Assembly: GCA_900322175.1 (NCBI GenBank)
Contig: ONYZ01000002.1
Coordinates: 45,059 to 109,058 of the forward strand
Length of the DNA stretch: 64,000 nucleotides
From: an uncultured Prevotella sp.
GTDB lineage: Bacteria; Bacteroidota; Bacteroidia; Bacteroidales; Bacteroidaceae
Reading direction: 5' to 3'
Shown here: in pieces, positions 37,249 through 45,904 of the stretch
Layout of the letters: each line of letters starts with the position of its first letter
Numbering within the stretch: position 1 is the stretch's first letter
Made by a program: the position numbers and the translations under genes
The notes under the pieces: model-generated
The model's database searches: none
Told to the model about the DNA's origin: nothing
The model's input: only the letters and a program-made list of their open reading frames with translations

Positions 37249-39704
37249 AGCGATATATCACCTCATGCCTTTTATGTTGCATAGTAGCAACTGCTATGGC
37301 CCAAAGTTGGCCGACACCTCGTCCTGAGGCTAAACCAGGAACCCGTTGGTGGTGGCTGGGATCGGCTGTCGATAAGGAGAATCTTCAATGGAATCTCTCA
37401 GAATATGCCCGCGCAGGAATAGGGGCTGTAGAAATTACACCGTTGTATGGTGTAAAGGGAAACGACAAAAACAATATCCCGTTTCTCTCACCCAAATGGA
37501 TGCAGGCATTAAAGACTGTACAGGATATTGCCAAACCTTTAGGCATAGAAGTTGATATGAACTGTGGAACAGGTTGGCCTTTCGGTGGGCCACATATTTC
37601 GTTAGATCAGGCGGCTTGCAAAGCTATCTTTAAAGATACCATTATCAATGGAGTACACACCTACAATGTAGCAAACGGACGTACCAAGCAGAAGGTTAAG
37701 CGTGCAGCTCCTGGTGGCGAAGGATGGGTTGTAGATCATTTCGACCACGATGCAGTACATCACTATCTGGAACGTTTCGAGCAGGCTTTCGCTGAATCTG
37801 GAGTTCCATATCCGCACACATTCTTCAACGATTCTTACGAGGTTTACAAGGCAAACTGGACCCCTACCCTGTTTGATGAGTTCCAAAAACGTCGCGGCTA
37901 TGATTTACGACAAAAATTGCCTGAGTTGCTGAATGGTGGCGATGGCAATCAGGTGCTGTGCGATTATCGAGAAACACTTAGCGATATGTTGCTAGAGAAT
38001 TTTACCCAACAATGGGTGGCATGGGCACATAAGCATGGTGTAAAAGTACGCAATCAAGCGCATGGTTCACCAGCTAACCTACTCGATCTATATGCAGCTG
38101 TTGACATCCCAGAAATTGAAGGGTTCGGTCTTTCGGAGTTTGGAATCAAAGGACTACGAACTGACCCAGGTATGACACGCAAGAATTTCAGTGACGTTTC
38201 AATGCTAAAATATGCATCATCAGCTGCACACGTCATGGGCAAGCCGTTCACATCGAGCGAGACATTCACATGGCTCACAGAACACTTCAGGACATCACTG
38301 TCACAAATGAAGCCAGACCTCGATTTGATGTTTACTTGCGGAGTTAACCACGTTTACTTCCACGGTTCATGCTACACACCAAAGAATGATACATGGCCAG
38401 GTTGGAGGTTCTATGCATCGGTTGACATGAGTCCCACAAACTCTATCTGGCGTGATGCCCCATATCTGATGAAATACATCGAACGTTGCCAGAGTTTTCT
38501 GCAACTAGGTCAACCAGATAACGATTTCCTGGTTTACCTGCCTGTTCGTGACATGTGGCATCAGCGTGGTCCCAGAAATGATGATGCAAAATGGGAAAGC
38601 AAGGACCGTCGTGGTGGTGAAGACCTACTAATGCAGTTCGACATCCACACAATGGACGAAAAGGCACCACAGTTCATTCGTAGCATATTGACTATCGATA
38701 GTTTGGGATACGACTGCGACTATATCAGCGATCGCCAACTAGCCAAGGTACGCATCGAGAATAATCGTCTGATAACCGAAGGCGGTACCAGCTATCGTGC
38801 TCTCATTATTCCAAGTAGAACTACCATCGATGCCTCATTGCAAAAACAAATAGAGCGCCTGTATCCATACGTTATTCTTAGCGAGGAGCCAAAATTGATG
38901 AGACATTTTGCTCAGCCCGAACCCATGAAGACCGAGTTAGGACTACGAGCTATCCGTCGCAAATCGGGGAATCAGTGGCACTATTTCATCGTAAACCTCA
39001 CACCACGCGACATAGAGAGTGATGTATCTTTGACAATTCCATTCGAAGGTGCCACATGGTTCAACCCCATGAATGGCGAAATTAATCCAGCAAATGTCAG
39101 CAACGGCAAACTGCATATTGCACTGAAATCGGGCGAGAGTCGCATACTACAGACATCAGATCAATCTTCTACGACTTCAACACCTATGGATTATCAAGCC
39201 CAAGAGATAGAACTAAAAGGTCCTTGGAAATTATCTTTTGTCGAAGAAGCCCCAAAGGTTGCCAAGACATTCCAACTGGATAGCCTGCAGACATGGGAGA
39301 CACTGAGCGATAGTGCTGCCGTAACTATGGGCACAGGAGTTTATACCACCAATATCAGTCTCTCAGCCAAACAAGCCAAACAGCATTGGATGATTAACCT
39401 TGGAGACGTACGCGAATCTGCACGTGTTTACATCAACAATCAGTTCATTGGCTGCGCATGGGCTGTTCCATTTATTCTAGATTGCGGAAACGCATTGCAC
39501 AAAGGCAAAAACCAAATCCGAATAGAGGTTACAAATCTGCCTGCCAACCGAATAGCAGATTTAGATCGCAAAGGTGTGGCATGGCGCAAGTTCAACGAGA
39601 TAAATGTGGTTGATATCAATTACAAGAATACTTCCTACGCAGCATGGGAGCCCGTCCCTAGCGGACTTAATTCAAGAGTTACATTAGTAAACAAACCCCA
39701 ATAA
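37245..39704 (+). CDS. GH106-like alpha-L-rhamnosidase
   Basis: Likely removes terminal L-rhamnose from RG-I oligosaccharides once GH105 has exposed it. The 819-aa protein has signal peptide MKRYITSCLLCCIVATAMAQ. The GH106-type opening follows (PRPEAKPGTRWWWLGSAVDKENL, YARAGIGAVEITPLYG, VDMNCGTGWPFGGP), then barrel segments (FFNDSYEVYKANWTPTLFDEFQKRRGY; AHGSPANLLDLYAAVDIPE; FTSSETFTWLTEHFR). A C-terminal GH2-like sugar-binding sandwich is present (WMINLGDVRESARVYINNQFIGCAWAVPF). It is shorter than many GH106 enzymes (about 1000-1100 aa). Family assignment is by motif recognition. Rhamnose release fits both the coupled GH105 upstream and the lactaldehyde dehydrogenase downstream. Confidence 0.7.
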   Translation: MKRYITSCLLCCIVATAMAQSWPTPRPEAKPGTRWWWLGSAVDKENLQWNLSEYARAGIGAVEITPLYGVKGNDKNNIPFLSPKWMQALKTVQDIAKPLGIEVDMNCGTGWPFGGPHISLDQAACKAIFKDTIINGVHTYNVANGRTKQKVKRAAPGGEGWVVDHFDHDAVHHYLERFEQAFAESGVPYPHTFFNDSYEVYKANWTPTLFDEFQKRRGYDLRQKLPELLNGGDGNQVLCDYRETLSDMLLENFTQQWVAWAHKHGVKVRNQAHGSPANLLDLYAAVDIPEIEGFGLSEFGIKGLRTDPGMTRKNFSDVSMLKYASSAAHVMGKPFTSSETFTWLTEHFRTSLSQMKPDLDLMFTCGVNHVYFHGSCYTPKNDTWPGWRFYASVDMSPTNSIWRDAPYLMKYIERCQSFLQLGQPDNDFLVYLPVRDMWHQRGPRNDDAKWESKDRRGGEDLLMQFDIHTMDEKAPQFIRSILTIDSLGYDCDYISDRQLAKVRIENNRLITEGGTSYRALIIPSRTTIDASLQKQIERLYPYVILSEEPKLMRHFAQPEPMKTELGLRAIRRKSGNQWHYFIVNLTPRDIESDVSLTIPFEGATWFNPMNGEINPANVSNGKLHIALKSGESRILQTSDQSSTTSTPMDYQAQEIELKGPWKLSFVEEAPKVAKTFQLDSLQTWETLSDSAAVTMGTGVYTTNISLSAKQAKQHWMINLGDVRESARVYINNQFIGCAWAVPFILDCGNALHKGKNQIRIEVTNLPANRIADLDRKGVAWRKFNEINVVDINYKNTSYAAWEPVPSGLNSRVTLVNKPQ

Positions 39705-39724
39705 CTAATTTTAAAAAAACAATT

Positions 39725-41167
39725 ATGAAGGACTTAAAAATGTACATTAACGGCCAATTTTGCGAAAGCTCAAACGGCCAATGGATCGACGTGTTGAACC
39801 CATCAACCGAAGAAGTAATCTCTCGCCAACCCGAGGGAACAATTGAAGATGTGAATCGGGCACTGGATGCTGCCCGTGCAGCTCAGAAGGCTTGGGGCAA
39901 GACACCTGCTATTGAGAGAGCTAGCTATCTGCTAAAGATGGCTGAAGGAATCAAGAAGCGTGAAAAGGAATTTACAGAAATCATCATGCGCGAACAGGGC
40001 AAGACTCGCAACTGGGCATCTATTGAAGTTGGTGCTACAATTGCCTATTTTGAGTACATGGCCACTTTCGCACGCCATATTGAGGGCGAAATTATTCCTT
40101 CAGACCGTCCAAACGAGACCATTCTGCTCACAAAGAAGCCAATCGGAGTTGTAGCAGGTATCCTGCCATGGAATTTCCCGTTCTTCCTTATCGCACGTAA
40201 AGCAGGTGCAGCACTGATTGCAGGTTGTACAATTGTGATCAAGCCATCGCAACTTACTCCAGAAAACTGTACAGAATTTGCAAAGATTGTTGACGAGATT
40301 GGACTACCTGCAGGTGTCATCAACATCGTTACAGGTAAGGGAAGTGTCATCGGCAATGAGATGGCAGGCTCACCAAAGATTGACATTGTAAGTGTAACTG
40401 GTTCTGTAGGTGCTGGCGAGAGCATCATGGCTGCCGCATCAAAGAACATCACTAAGGTAAGTCTCGAACTGGGTGGCAAAGCACCTGCCATCGTGATGAA
40501 AGATGCAGACCTGGAGCGTGCAGCACAATGGATTGTAGATTCTCGTATCGGCAACAACGGACAGATATGCAACAATGCAGAACGCGTATATGTACAAAAG
40601 GAAGTTAAGGAGGCATTCACCAAAATACTGGTCGACAAGATGTCGAAGGTAAAGGTTGGCGATGTATGTGCAGACGAGAGCGTTGACATGGGTCCACTGG
40701 TAGAGGCTCGTGCTCTGGAGAGTGTAACAGAGAAGGTGGAGCGTGCCATCAAGCAGGGCGCCAAACTGCTCTGTGGTGGTCATCGTGTAGGCGAGAAAGG
40801 TTACTTCTATGCAGCTACCGTTCTCGACAACTGTCGTCAGGACATGGACATCATTCATGAGGAGACATTCGGTCCAGTAATTCCTCTCGTAGAATTTAGC
40901 GACATCGACGAGGCCATTAAGTATGCTAACGATTGTGAGTATGGCCTTGCATCATCTATATTCACCAAGGATCTCAACATCGCTGTTAAGGCTTGTCGCG
41001 AACTGGAATTTGGCGAGACCTACATCAATCGCGAGCACTTCGAGGCCATCCAGGGATTCCATGCCGGAGTGAAGAAATCGGGTATTGGTGGTGCCGATGG
41101 AAAGCATGGTGTGGATGAATATCTCGTAACACATGTCACTTACCTTGACACATACGAGGATATGTAA
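39725..41167 (+). CDS. aldA: Lactaldehyde dehydrogenase-like aldehyde dehydrogenase
   Basis: NAD-dependent oxidation of L-lactaldehyde, the C3 product of rhamnose (and fucose) breakdown, to L-lactate in the cytoplasm. The 480-aa protein has the ALDH core: LPWNFPFFLIARKAGAALIAGCT, Glu248 in LELGGKAP, and catalytic Cys282 in NNGQICNNAE. The C-terminal block QGFHAGVKKSGIGGADGKHG matches the end of E. coli AldA closely, which is why I favour lactaldehyde over other aldehydes. There is no signal peptide. It lies 20 nt after the rhamnosidase gene and is the last gene of the operon, so sugar release and catabolism are expressed together. A terminator follows. Confidence 0.87.
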   Translation: MKDLKMYINGQFCESSNGQWIDVLNPSTEEVISRQPEGTIEDVNRALDAARAAQKAWGKTPAIERASYLLKMAEGIKKREKEFTEIIMREQGKTRNWASIEVGATIAYFEYMATFARHIEGEIIPSDRPNETILLTKKPIGVVAGILPWNFPFFLIARKAGAALIAGCTIVIKPSQLTPENCTEFAKIVDEIGLPAGVINIVTGKGSVIGNEMAGSPKIDIVSVTGSVGAGESIMAAASKNITKVSLELGGKAPAIVMKDADLERAAQWIVDSRIGNNGQICNNAERVYVQKEVKEAFTKILVDKMSKVKVGDVCADESVDMGPLVEARALESVTEKVERAIKQGAKLLCGGHRVGEKGYFYAATVLDNCRQDMDIIHEETFGPVIPLVEFSDIDEAIKYANDCEYGLASSIFTKDLNIAVKACRELEFGETYINREHFEAIQGFHAGVKKSGIGGADGKHGVDEYLVTHVTYLDTYEDM

Positions 41168-41179
41168 TCATTAATAATG

Positions 41180-41212
41180 AGCCGTAATCTTACTCCTAAC
41201 AAGATTACGGCT
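41180..41212. terminator. Bidirectional terminator between aldA and the BASS transporter
   Basis: Perfect 12-bp stem AGCCGTAATCTT / AAGATTACGGCT with a 9-nt loop. The right arm contains the stop codon and last bases of the convergent transporter gene, so the coding end doubles as terminator stem. This is the right boundary of the pectin locus. Confidence 0.85.
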
Positions 41213-42164
41213 TTACATTTTTCTTACGATACTCATAGAGTTCCAAAGAATTAACGATGTTCTGCCAGAGAACATAGCAACCAGCTCCTACAGATGCCAC
41301 AGGATTAAGATAAGTATAAGCTACCCAAATAGACAAGGCTGTATTCTTCTGGAACATTGCCTGTCCACCACATAGCTCATCACCAAGACGGCGACCTATG
41401 CCGCGACCAAGCAAAAACAAGGCAAAACATAATATCATACTCATAGTTGCTATCATCAGTAATACCGACAGCCCAGCATCGCTACGAACGATATTACGAA
41501 CAGTAACACCCGAGGTGACTGAGAGCTGTACCGACCAGAGGTAGAACGACAGGTCAGGGATGCCCACAATCCAAGCACACAGGCGTTTGGCATAGTGCTG
41601 CACTATCCATCCAAGAACCAATGGGGCCACAAGCACCATAGCCAGTTTCTGTAGTATGATAAGGAATGCAGACCAGAAATCAAGTTGATTGCCACGCTCA
41701 AGAAGCGGGAACACAGCAGGAATCATCAGAGCCGAAGCAAACGATGACATTACGACGAAGGCTGTCATGGTGTTGATATTGCCACCTATCTTGGCTGTGA
41801 TGACAGGACATGCTGTGGCAGCAGGTCCGATTATACAGGTTAGCACACTCTCCCATAATATCTTCTGGGCAGGATCAGCCTCAACGCCAAAGATTATCCA
41901 TACATTTAGAGCGACGAGGGCCACCTGGGTGACAAGTACACCAAGATGCCAACGGTGAGGGCGCATCTGATGGAAGTCGATACGACAGAAAGTGGAGAAA
42001 AGGGTGCAGAACACCATCATCGGGAAAACAGTATCAACAACATCGCCCAACACATCGCCTGCAGTATCAAGCTGTGGCACGAAATAGAACAGCAGATATA
42101 CAACCGTTCCTACGGCTATCGCCACTGGAAGAGTCCAATCTTTGACAAATTGCTTCAGTTTCAT
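41205..42164 (-). CDS. BASS-family (bile acid:sodium symporter-like) membrane transporter
   Basis: Integral membrane protein, 319 aa, with about nine or ten hydrophobic segments (LPVAIAVGTVVYLLFYFVP, VFPMMVFCTLFSTFC, IIGPAATACPVITAKIGGN, LAMVLVAPLVLGWIV, LLMIATMSMILCFALFLLG). The conserved stretch IGPAATACPVITAKIGG and general layout fit the bile acid:sodium symporter superfamily, whose members carry organic anions, vitamins or 2-oxoacids. The substrate cannot be read from the sequence. No SusCD or glycan enzyme is linked to it. A -7 box ends only 4 nt before the ATG, so the mRNA may be leaderless. Confidence 0.75.
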   Translation of the reverse strand: MKLKQFVKDWTLPVAIAVGTVVYLLFYFVPQLDTAGDVLGDVVDTVFPMMVFCTLFSTFCRIDFHQMRPHRWHLGVLVTQVALVALNVWIIFGVEADPAQKILWESVLTCIIGPAATACPVITAKIGGNINTMTAFVVMSSFASALMIPAVFPLLERGNQLDFWSAFLIILQKLAMVLVAPLVLGWIVQHYAKRLCAWIVGIPDLSFYLWSVQLSVTSGVTVRNIVRSDAGLSVLLMIATMSMILCFALFLLGRGIGRRLGDELCGGQAMFQKNTALSIWVAYTYLNPVASVGAGCYVLWQNIVNSLELYEYRKKNVKP

Positions 42165-42168
42165 GCTG

Positions 42169-42176
42169 CAAAACTA
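42169..42176 (-). promoter_or_regulatory. -7 element TAGTTTTG of the transporter gene, almost touching the ATG
   Basis: TAGTTTTG on the - strand ends 4 nt before the start codon at 42164. Transcription would begin at or inside the start codon. The metF promoter is divergent, 10 bp away. Confidence 0.55.
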
Positions 42177-42185
42177 CAAAAAAAT

Positions 42186-42215
42186 TTTGTAATAAAGAAA
42201 TTTTTTGTAACTTTG
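42186..42215 (+). promoter_or_regulatory. metF operon promoter
   Basis: TTTG (42186-42189), 18 nt, TAACTTTG (42208-42215), then 8 nt to the metF ATG. The leader would be only a base or two long. Confidence 0.7.
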
Positions 42216-42223
42216 CAGCCAAT

Positions 42224-43180
42224 ATGAGTGTTACAGAGTTTATACATCAAGATAAAGAGGCCAGACGATTCTCATTTGAAGTGCTGCCACCACTGAAAGG
42301 AACAGGCACCGAGAAACTGTTTGCCGACATTGACAAACTAAGAGAATTCGACCCTGCCTACATCAATATTACCACCCATCACTCGGAGTTTGTGTATCGC
42401 GAACTGGAGAATGGGCAGTTTGAGCGTCGTCGCATTCGTCGTCGCCCTGGTACAATCGCCATAGCAGCAGCCATACAGCAGAGATACCACATACCTGTAC
42501 AACCACACGTGATATGCAGTGGCGCTACAATCGAGGATATCGAATATGAGCTGCTGGACTTGCAGTTCCTCGGAATAAGCGACCTGTTACTGCTGAGAGG
42601 CGACAAAGCTAAGGAAGACAGCCGATTCCTGCCTACACCAGGAGGACACGCTCATACTACCGACCTGATGGAGCAGGTGAAGAGATTCAACGAAGGATAC
42701 TTTGCCGATGGCACACCAATCAAGAATCCTGGTCGTGCGTTCGACTATGGTGTGGCTTGCTATCCTGAGAAACACGAGGAAGCCCCCAACCTGGAGATGG
42801 ATATGCAGTATCTGAAACAGAAACAGGATTTGGGTGCACAATATGCAGTGACACAGTTGTTCTTCGACAACGAGAAGTACTTCCAGTTTGTGGAGAAGGC
42901 ACGTGCTATGGGTATCACCATCCCCATAATACCAGGAATAAAGCCAATGGCAAAACTCACACAGTTGACTGTAGTGCCCAAGACATTCCACTGCGACATA
43001 CCCGAGCCACTGGCAAAGGAGGTGATGAAGTGCAAGACCGACGAGGACGCTAAGCAATTGGGCATCGAGTGGACCACAGCACAGTGTCGTGACCTGTATG
43101 CCCACGGGGTGCATAATATACATTTCTATACCGTATCGGCAGTTGACTCGGTAGTTGAGGTTGTAAAGAGACTATTATGA
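42224..43180 (+). CDS. metF: 5,10-methylenetetrahydrofolate reductase
   Basis: FAD enzyme reducing methylene-THF to methyl-THF for methionine synthesis. The 318-aa protein has the MetF TIM barrel: RRFSFEVLPPLKGTG, FDPAYINITTHHSE, QPHVICSGATIEDIEYELLDLQFLGISDLLLLRGD, YGVACYPEKHEEAPN, KQKQDLGAQYAVTQLFFDN and IPIIPGIKPM. All are typical of the family, with a slightly longer N-terminus than the E. coli protein. It is first in a + strand operon; its stop overlaps the holB start by 4 nt (ATGA). Confidence 0.96.
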   Translation: MSVTEFIHQDKEARRFSFEVLPPLKGTGTEKLFADIDKLREFDPAYINITTHHSEFVYRELENGQFERRRIRRRPGTIAIAAAIQQRYHIPVQPHVICSGATIEDIEYELLDLQFLGISDLLLLRGDKAKEDSRFLPTPGGHAHTTDLMEQVKRFNEGYFADGTPIKNPGRAFDYGVACYPEKHEEAPNLEMDMQYLKQKQDLGAQYAVTQLFFDNEKYFQFVEKARAMGITIPIIPGIKPMAKLTQLTVVPKTFHCDIPEPLAKEVMKCKTDEDAKQLGIEWTTAQCRDLYAHGVHNIHFYTVSAVDSVVEVVKRLL

Positions 43181-44289
43181 CATTCAACGAGGTTATAGGA
43201 CAGAAGGAAGCTGAGGAGCGATTGCTGCAGCTAGTGAAAGAGGAACGACTGCCACATGCGCTGATGCTATGTGGACCACAAGGATGCGGCAAGCTGCCTT
43301 TGGCAGTGGCATTTGCCTGCTATCTGCTTGACAACGGGACTCCATCGGCAAAGGCAATGCTGGCAAAATTGGAGCATCCTGATCTGCACTTCACCTACCC
43401 TACCATCAAACTGCCATCGATGAGTTCGGAACATAAGCCTGTAAGCGACGACTTTGCCAAAGAATGGCACGAACTGGTGATGAAAGGGCTGTACTTTACG
43501 ATGGAAGACTGGATGCAGGCCATCGGCGCAGAGAATCAACAAGCTATCATCACTGCAGGCGAAAGCGACGACCTGGTAAGGAAACTGAGTCTGAAGTCGA
43601 GTCAGGGTGGATACAAGGTAAGCGTGATATGGCTACCTGAACGCATGAACATAGAGTGCGCCAACAAGTTGCTTAAACTGATAGAGGAGCCACCACAGCA
43701 GACGGTATTCATCATGGTAAGCGAGGAGCCCGACAAACTGCTGGAGACTATCCGCAGCCGAGTACAACGAATAGATATCAAGAAGATAGACAACGATGAC
43801 GTAGAACGCGCTCTGATCGAGAAGAGAGGTATAGGTGCCGACGATGCACATCGCATAGCACGGCTGGCAAACGGCAACTGGATGAAAGCGCTTGACGAGT
43901 TGCAGGTAGGTTCTGAAAACGAACTTTTCCTTGATATGTTTATCATGCTAATGCGACTGGCCTACCAGCGTAAGATAAAGGATCTGCGCAAGTGGAGCGA
44001 ACAGATGGCAGCCATGGGACGCGAGAAGCAGAAGCGATGGCTGACATTCTTTCTGAGAATGACTCGCGAGAACTTTATGTATAATTTCCAGGATGAGAAT
44101 CTGGTATATATGACTCAACGCGAGGAGGACTTTGCAAAGAACTTTGCACGATTTGTGAACGAGAAGAATATACTACCTATTAGCGATATGACAAATCTGG
44201 CTATACGCGACATAGGACAGAATGCAAACGGAAAAATAGTGTTCTTCGACTTTGCACTACAAATGATAGTACTGCTTTTGCAGAAGTGA
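43177..44289 (+). CDS. holB: DNA polymerase III delta' subunit-like clamp-loader protein
   Basis: AAA+ protein of the clamp loader, 370 aa. It opens FNEVIGQKEAEERLLQLVKEERLPHALMLCGPQGCGKLPLA. The P-loop lacks the usual Thr/Ser after Lys (GKL), as in delta' subunits that do not hydrolyse ATP. Further on are SSQGGYKVSVIWLPERMNIECANKLLKLIEEPPQQTVFIMVSEEPDKLLETIRSRVQRID, the classic sensor and SRC-like region. Here the SRC motif reads SRVQ, a loss of Cys. It is coupled to metF upstream and 20 nt from the RicT gene. This order is common in Bacteroidales genomes. Confidence 0.93.
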   Translation: MTFNEVIGQKEAEERLLQLVKEERLPHALMLCGPQGCGKLPLAVAFACYLLDNGTPSAKAMLAKLEHPDLHFTYPTIKLPSMSSEHKPVSDDFAKEWHELVMKGLYFTMEDWMQAIGAENQQAIITAGESDDLVRKLSLKSSQGGYKVSVIWLPERMNIECANKLLKLIEEPPQQTVFIMVSEEPDKLLETIRSRVQRIDIKKIDNDDVERALIEKRGIGADDAHRIARLANGNWMKALDELQVGSENELFLDMFIMLMRLAYQRKIKDLRKWSEQMAAMGREKQKRWLTFFLRMTRENFMYNFQDENLVYMTQREEDFAKNFARFVNEKNILPISDMTNLAIRDIGQNANGKIVFFDFALQMIVLLLQK

Positions 44290-44309
44290 ATAGTGAACAG
44301 TGATTATAT

Positions 44310-45446
44310 ATGGAAAATTCTAAAGAACATATCGTACATGTAGGTTGCGACCGAGGTCTGTGCCACCAAGCGGTGGGACGACAGGACAAGCAGCTGAATA
44401 CTTACGACTGGTTGGCCGACGTGCCTGGGAACCCAGATACTACCGACTTGGTAGAGGTGCAGTTCAAGCACACCCGTAAGGGATACTACCACAACGTAAA
44501 CCACCTGGAACTGAAGAAAGGAGATTTAGTAGCCGTAGAAGCAAGTCCAGGACACGATATAGGCGTGGTAACACTTACAGGCCGCCTAGTGAAATTGCAA
44601 CTAAAGAAGGTAAACATCAAATCGCCTGACGATATTAAGCGTATCTATCGCATAGCACGCGAAGCAGACATCCAGAAATGGCGTGAAGCTCAGGCTCGCG
44701 AGCACTCCACAATGATTGAGAGCCGCAAGATAGCCAAGGGACTGGGACTGGATATGAAGATAGGTGATGTAGAATATCAAGGTGATGGCAACAAGGCGAT
44801 CTTCTACTATATCGCGGATGAGCGTGTAGACTTCCGTCAGCTCATCAAGGATCTCGCTGTAGCTTTCCACGTGCGTATCGAGATGAAGCAGATAGGTGCG
44901 CGACAGGAGGCAGGACGTATCGGCGGAACAGGCCCTTGCGGACGAGAACTGTGCTGCGCCACATGGATGAAAAACTTCTCGAGCGTAAGCACCAATGCTG
45001 CACGATTCCAGGATATATCACTTAATCCACAGAAACTGGCTGGTATGTGTGCCAAGCTAAAGTGCTGTCTGAACTACGAGGTTGACGACTACGTAGAAGC
45101 AGGTAAGCTACTGCCTGGCAAGGAAATTGTGCTACAGACGCAAGATAGTGACTACTATCTGTTTAAGAGTGATATATTGGCAGGTCTGTGCACCTACTCT
45201 ACCGACAAGAATATTGCCGCCAATCTAGAGACTATCACTGCCGAACGAGCAAAAGAGGTTATCGAGATGAATCGTAGAGGCGAAAAGCCACTATCACTTG
45301 AGCACGACGAGGGCAAGAAACCAGAACCCAAGCCACACGTTGACCTAGCTGGTGGTGATATAAGCCGATTTGACAAAGCCAAGAAGAAAAAGAAAAAGAA
45401 GAAGCCACAGAGCAATCGACAAAACGAAAAGAAGAATGCGGAATAA
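44310..45446 (+). CDS. PSP1-domain protein, RicT/YaaT family
   Basis: Cytoplasmic protein of the PSP1 family, 378 aa. Members assist the Y-complex in RNA processing and Fe-S metabolism in Bacillus; the role in Bacteroidetes is not established. Seen here are VEVQFKHTRKGYY, a coiled or helical middle, RVDFRQLIKDLAVAFHVRIEMKQIGARQEAG, and the cysteine blocks GPCGRELCCATW and KLAGMCAKLKCCLNYE typical of the family. The C-terminus is a lysine tail (KAKKKKKKKK) encoded by an A/G run, a possible slippage site. Its last codons overlap the start of gldH by 11 nt. Confidence 0.9.
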   Translation: MENSKEHIVHVGCDRGLCHQAVGRQDKQLNTYDWLADVPGNPDTTDLVEVQFKHTRKGYYHNVNHLELKKGDLVAVEASPGHDIGVVTLTGRLVKLQLKKVNIKSPDDIKRIYRIAREADIQKWREAQAREHSTMIESRKIAKGLGLDMKIGDVEYQGDGNKAIFYYIADERVDFRQLIKDLAVAFHVRIEMKQIGARQEAGRIGGTGPCGRELCCATWMKNFSSVSTNAARFQDISLNPQKLAGMCAKLKCCLNYEVDDYVEAGKLLPGKEIVLQTQDSDYYLFKSDILAGLCTYSTDKNIAANLETITAERAKEVIEMNRRGEKPLSLEHDEGKKPEPKPHVDLAGGDISRFDKAKKKKKKKKPQSNRQNEKKNAE

Positions 45447-45900
45447 AGTTATGATTATAGCACTCGCGATGGCAGCACTGACGTTGTCAGCCTGTCATCG
45501 TGGTGTGATATACAGCCACTATTCACACGTGGACAACGACGGATGGGAGCGCAACGACACAATGCACTTCTACGTACCACGTGTACAAAAGCCAGGCGTT
45601 TATCATCAGCAGGTCATGCTACGCACAGACAACTCCCTCCCCTTCCTAGGCATAAGCGTAATTGTAGAACAAGAAATCTTTCCCCGTGGAGAACACAAGC
45701 GTAAACGCATAGCATGTCCACTGGTAGAGAAGAATGGTCACGTGATGGGTAAAGGAATAAGTTGCTATCAGTATTGCTTCGATGTAGACAGCGTAGAGTT
45801 ATACGAAGGCGACTCACTACACGTATATGTGATGCATCACATGAAACGTGAAAACATGCCTGGTATCACGGATGTGGGAATTGAAATAAGTAAGAGGTGA
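45436..45900 (+). CDS. gldH: GldH-family lipoprotein
   Basis: Small lipoprotein, 154 aa from the ATG at 45436, with lipobox LSAC (Cys20). The frame is open further upstream, but that would add a highly basic stretch antisense in character to a signal peptide and fully overlap the RicT tail. GldH features are HVDNDGWERNDTMHFYVP, LRTDNSLPFLGISVIVEQEI, KGISCYQYCFDV and MPGITDVGIEISKR. In Flavobacterium GldH is needed for gliding. Non-gliding Bacteroidales keep it, with unclear function, although this window also encodes several type-IX-secretion substrates. It is last in the metF operon and convergent with rodA, 4 nt away. Confidence 0.85.
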   Translation: MRNKVMIIALAMAALTLSACHRGVIYSHYSHVDNDGWERNDTMHFYVPRVQKPGVYHQQVMLRTDNSLPFLGISVIVEQEIFPRGEHKRKRIACPLVEKNGHVMGKGISCYQYCFDVDSVELYEGDSLHVYVMHHMKRENMPGITDVGIEISKR

Positions 45901-45904
45901 GAAG

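Noticed and set aside
45374-45430. Programmed frameshift at the A-rich lysine run of the RicT gene
   Set aside because: The run is mixed AAG/AAA codons and the downstream frame is explained by the overlapping gldH gene.
45370-45435. Upstream start for gldH
   Set aside because: It adds 22 basic residues before the signal peptide and lies wholly inside the RicT lysine tail.
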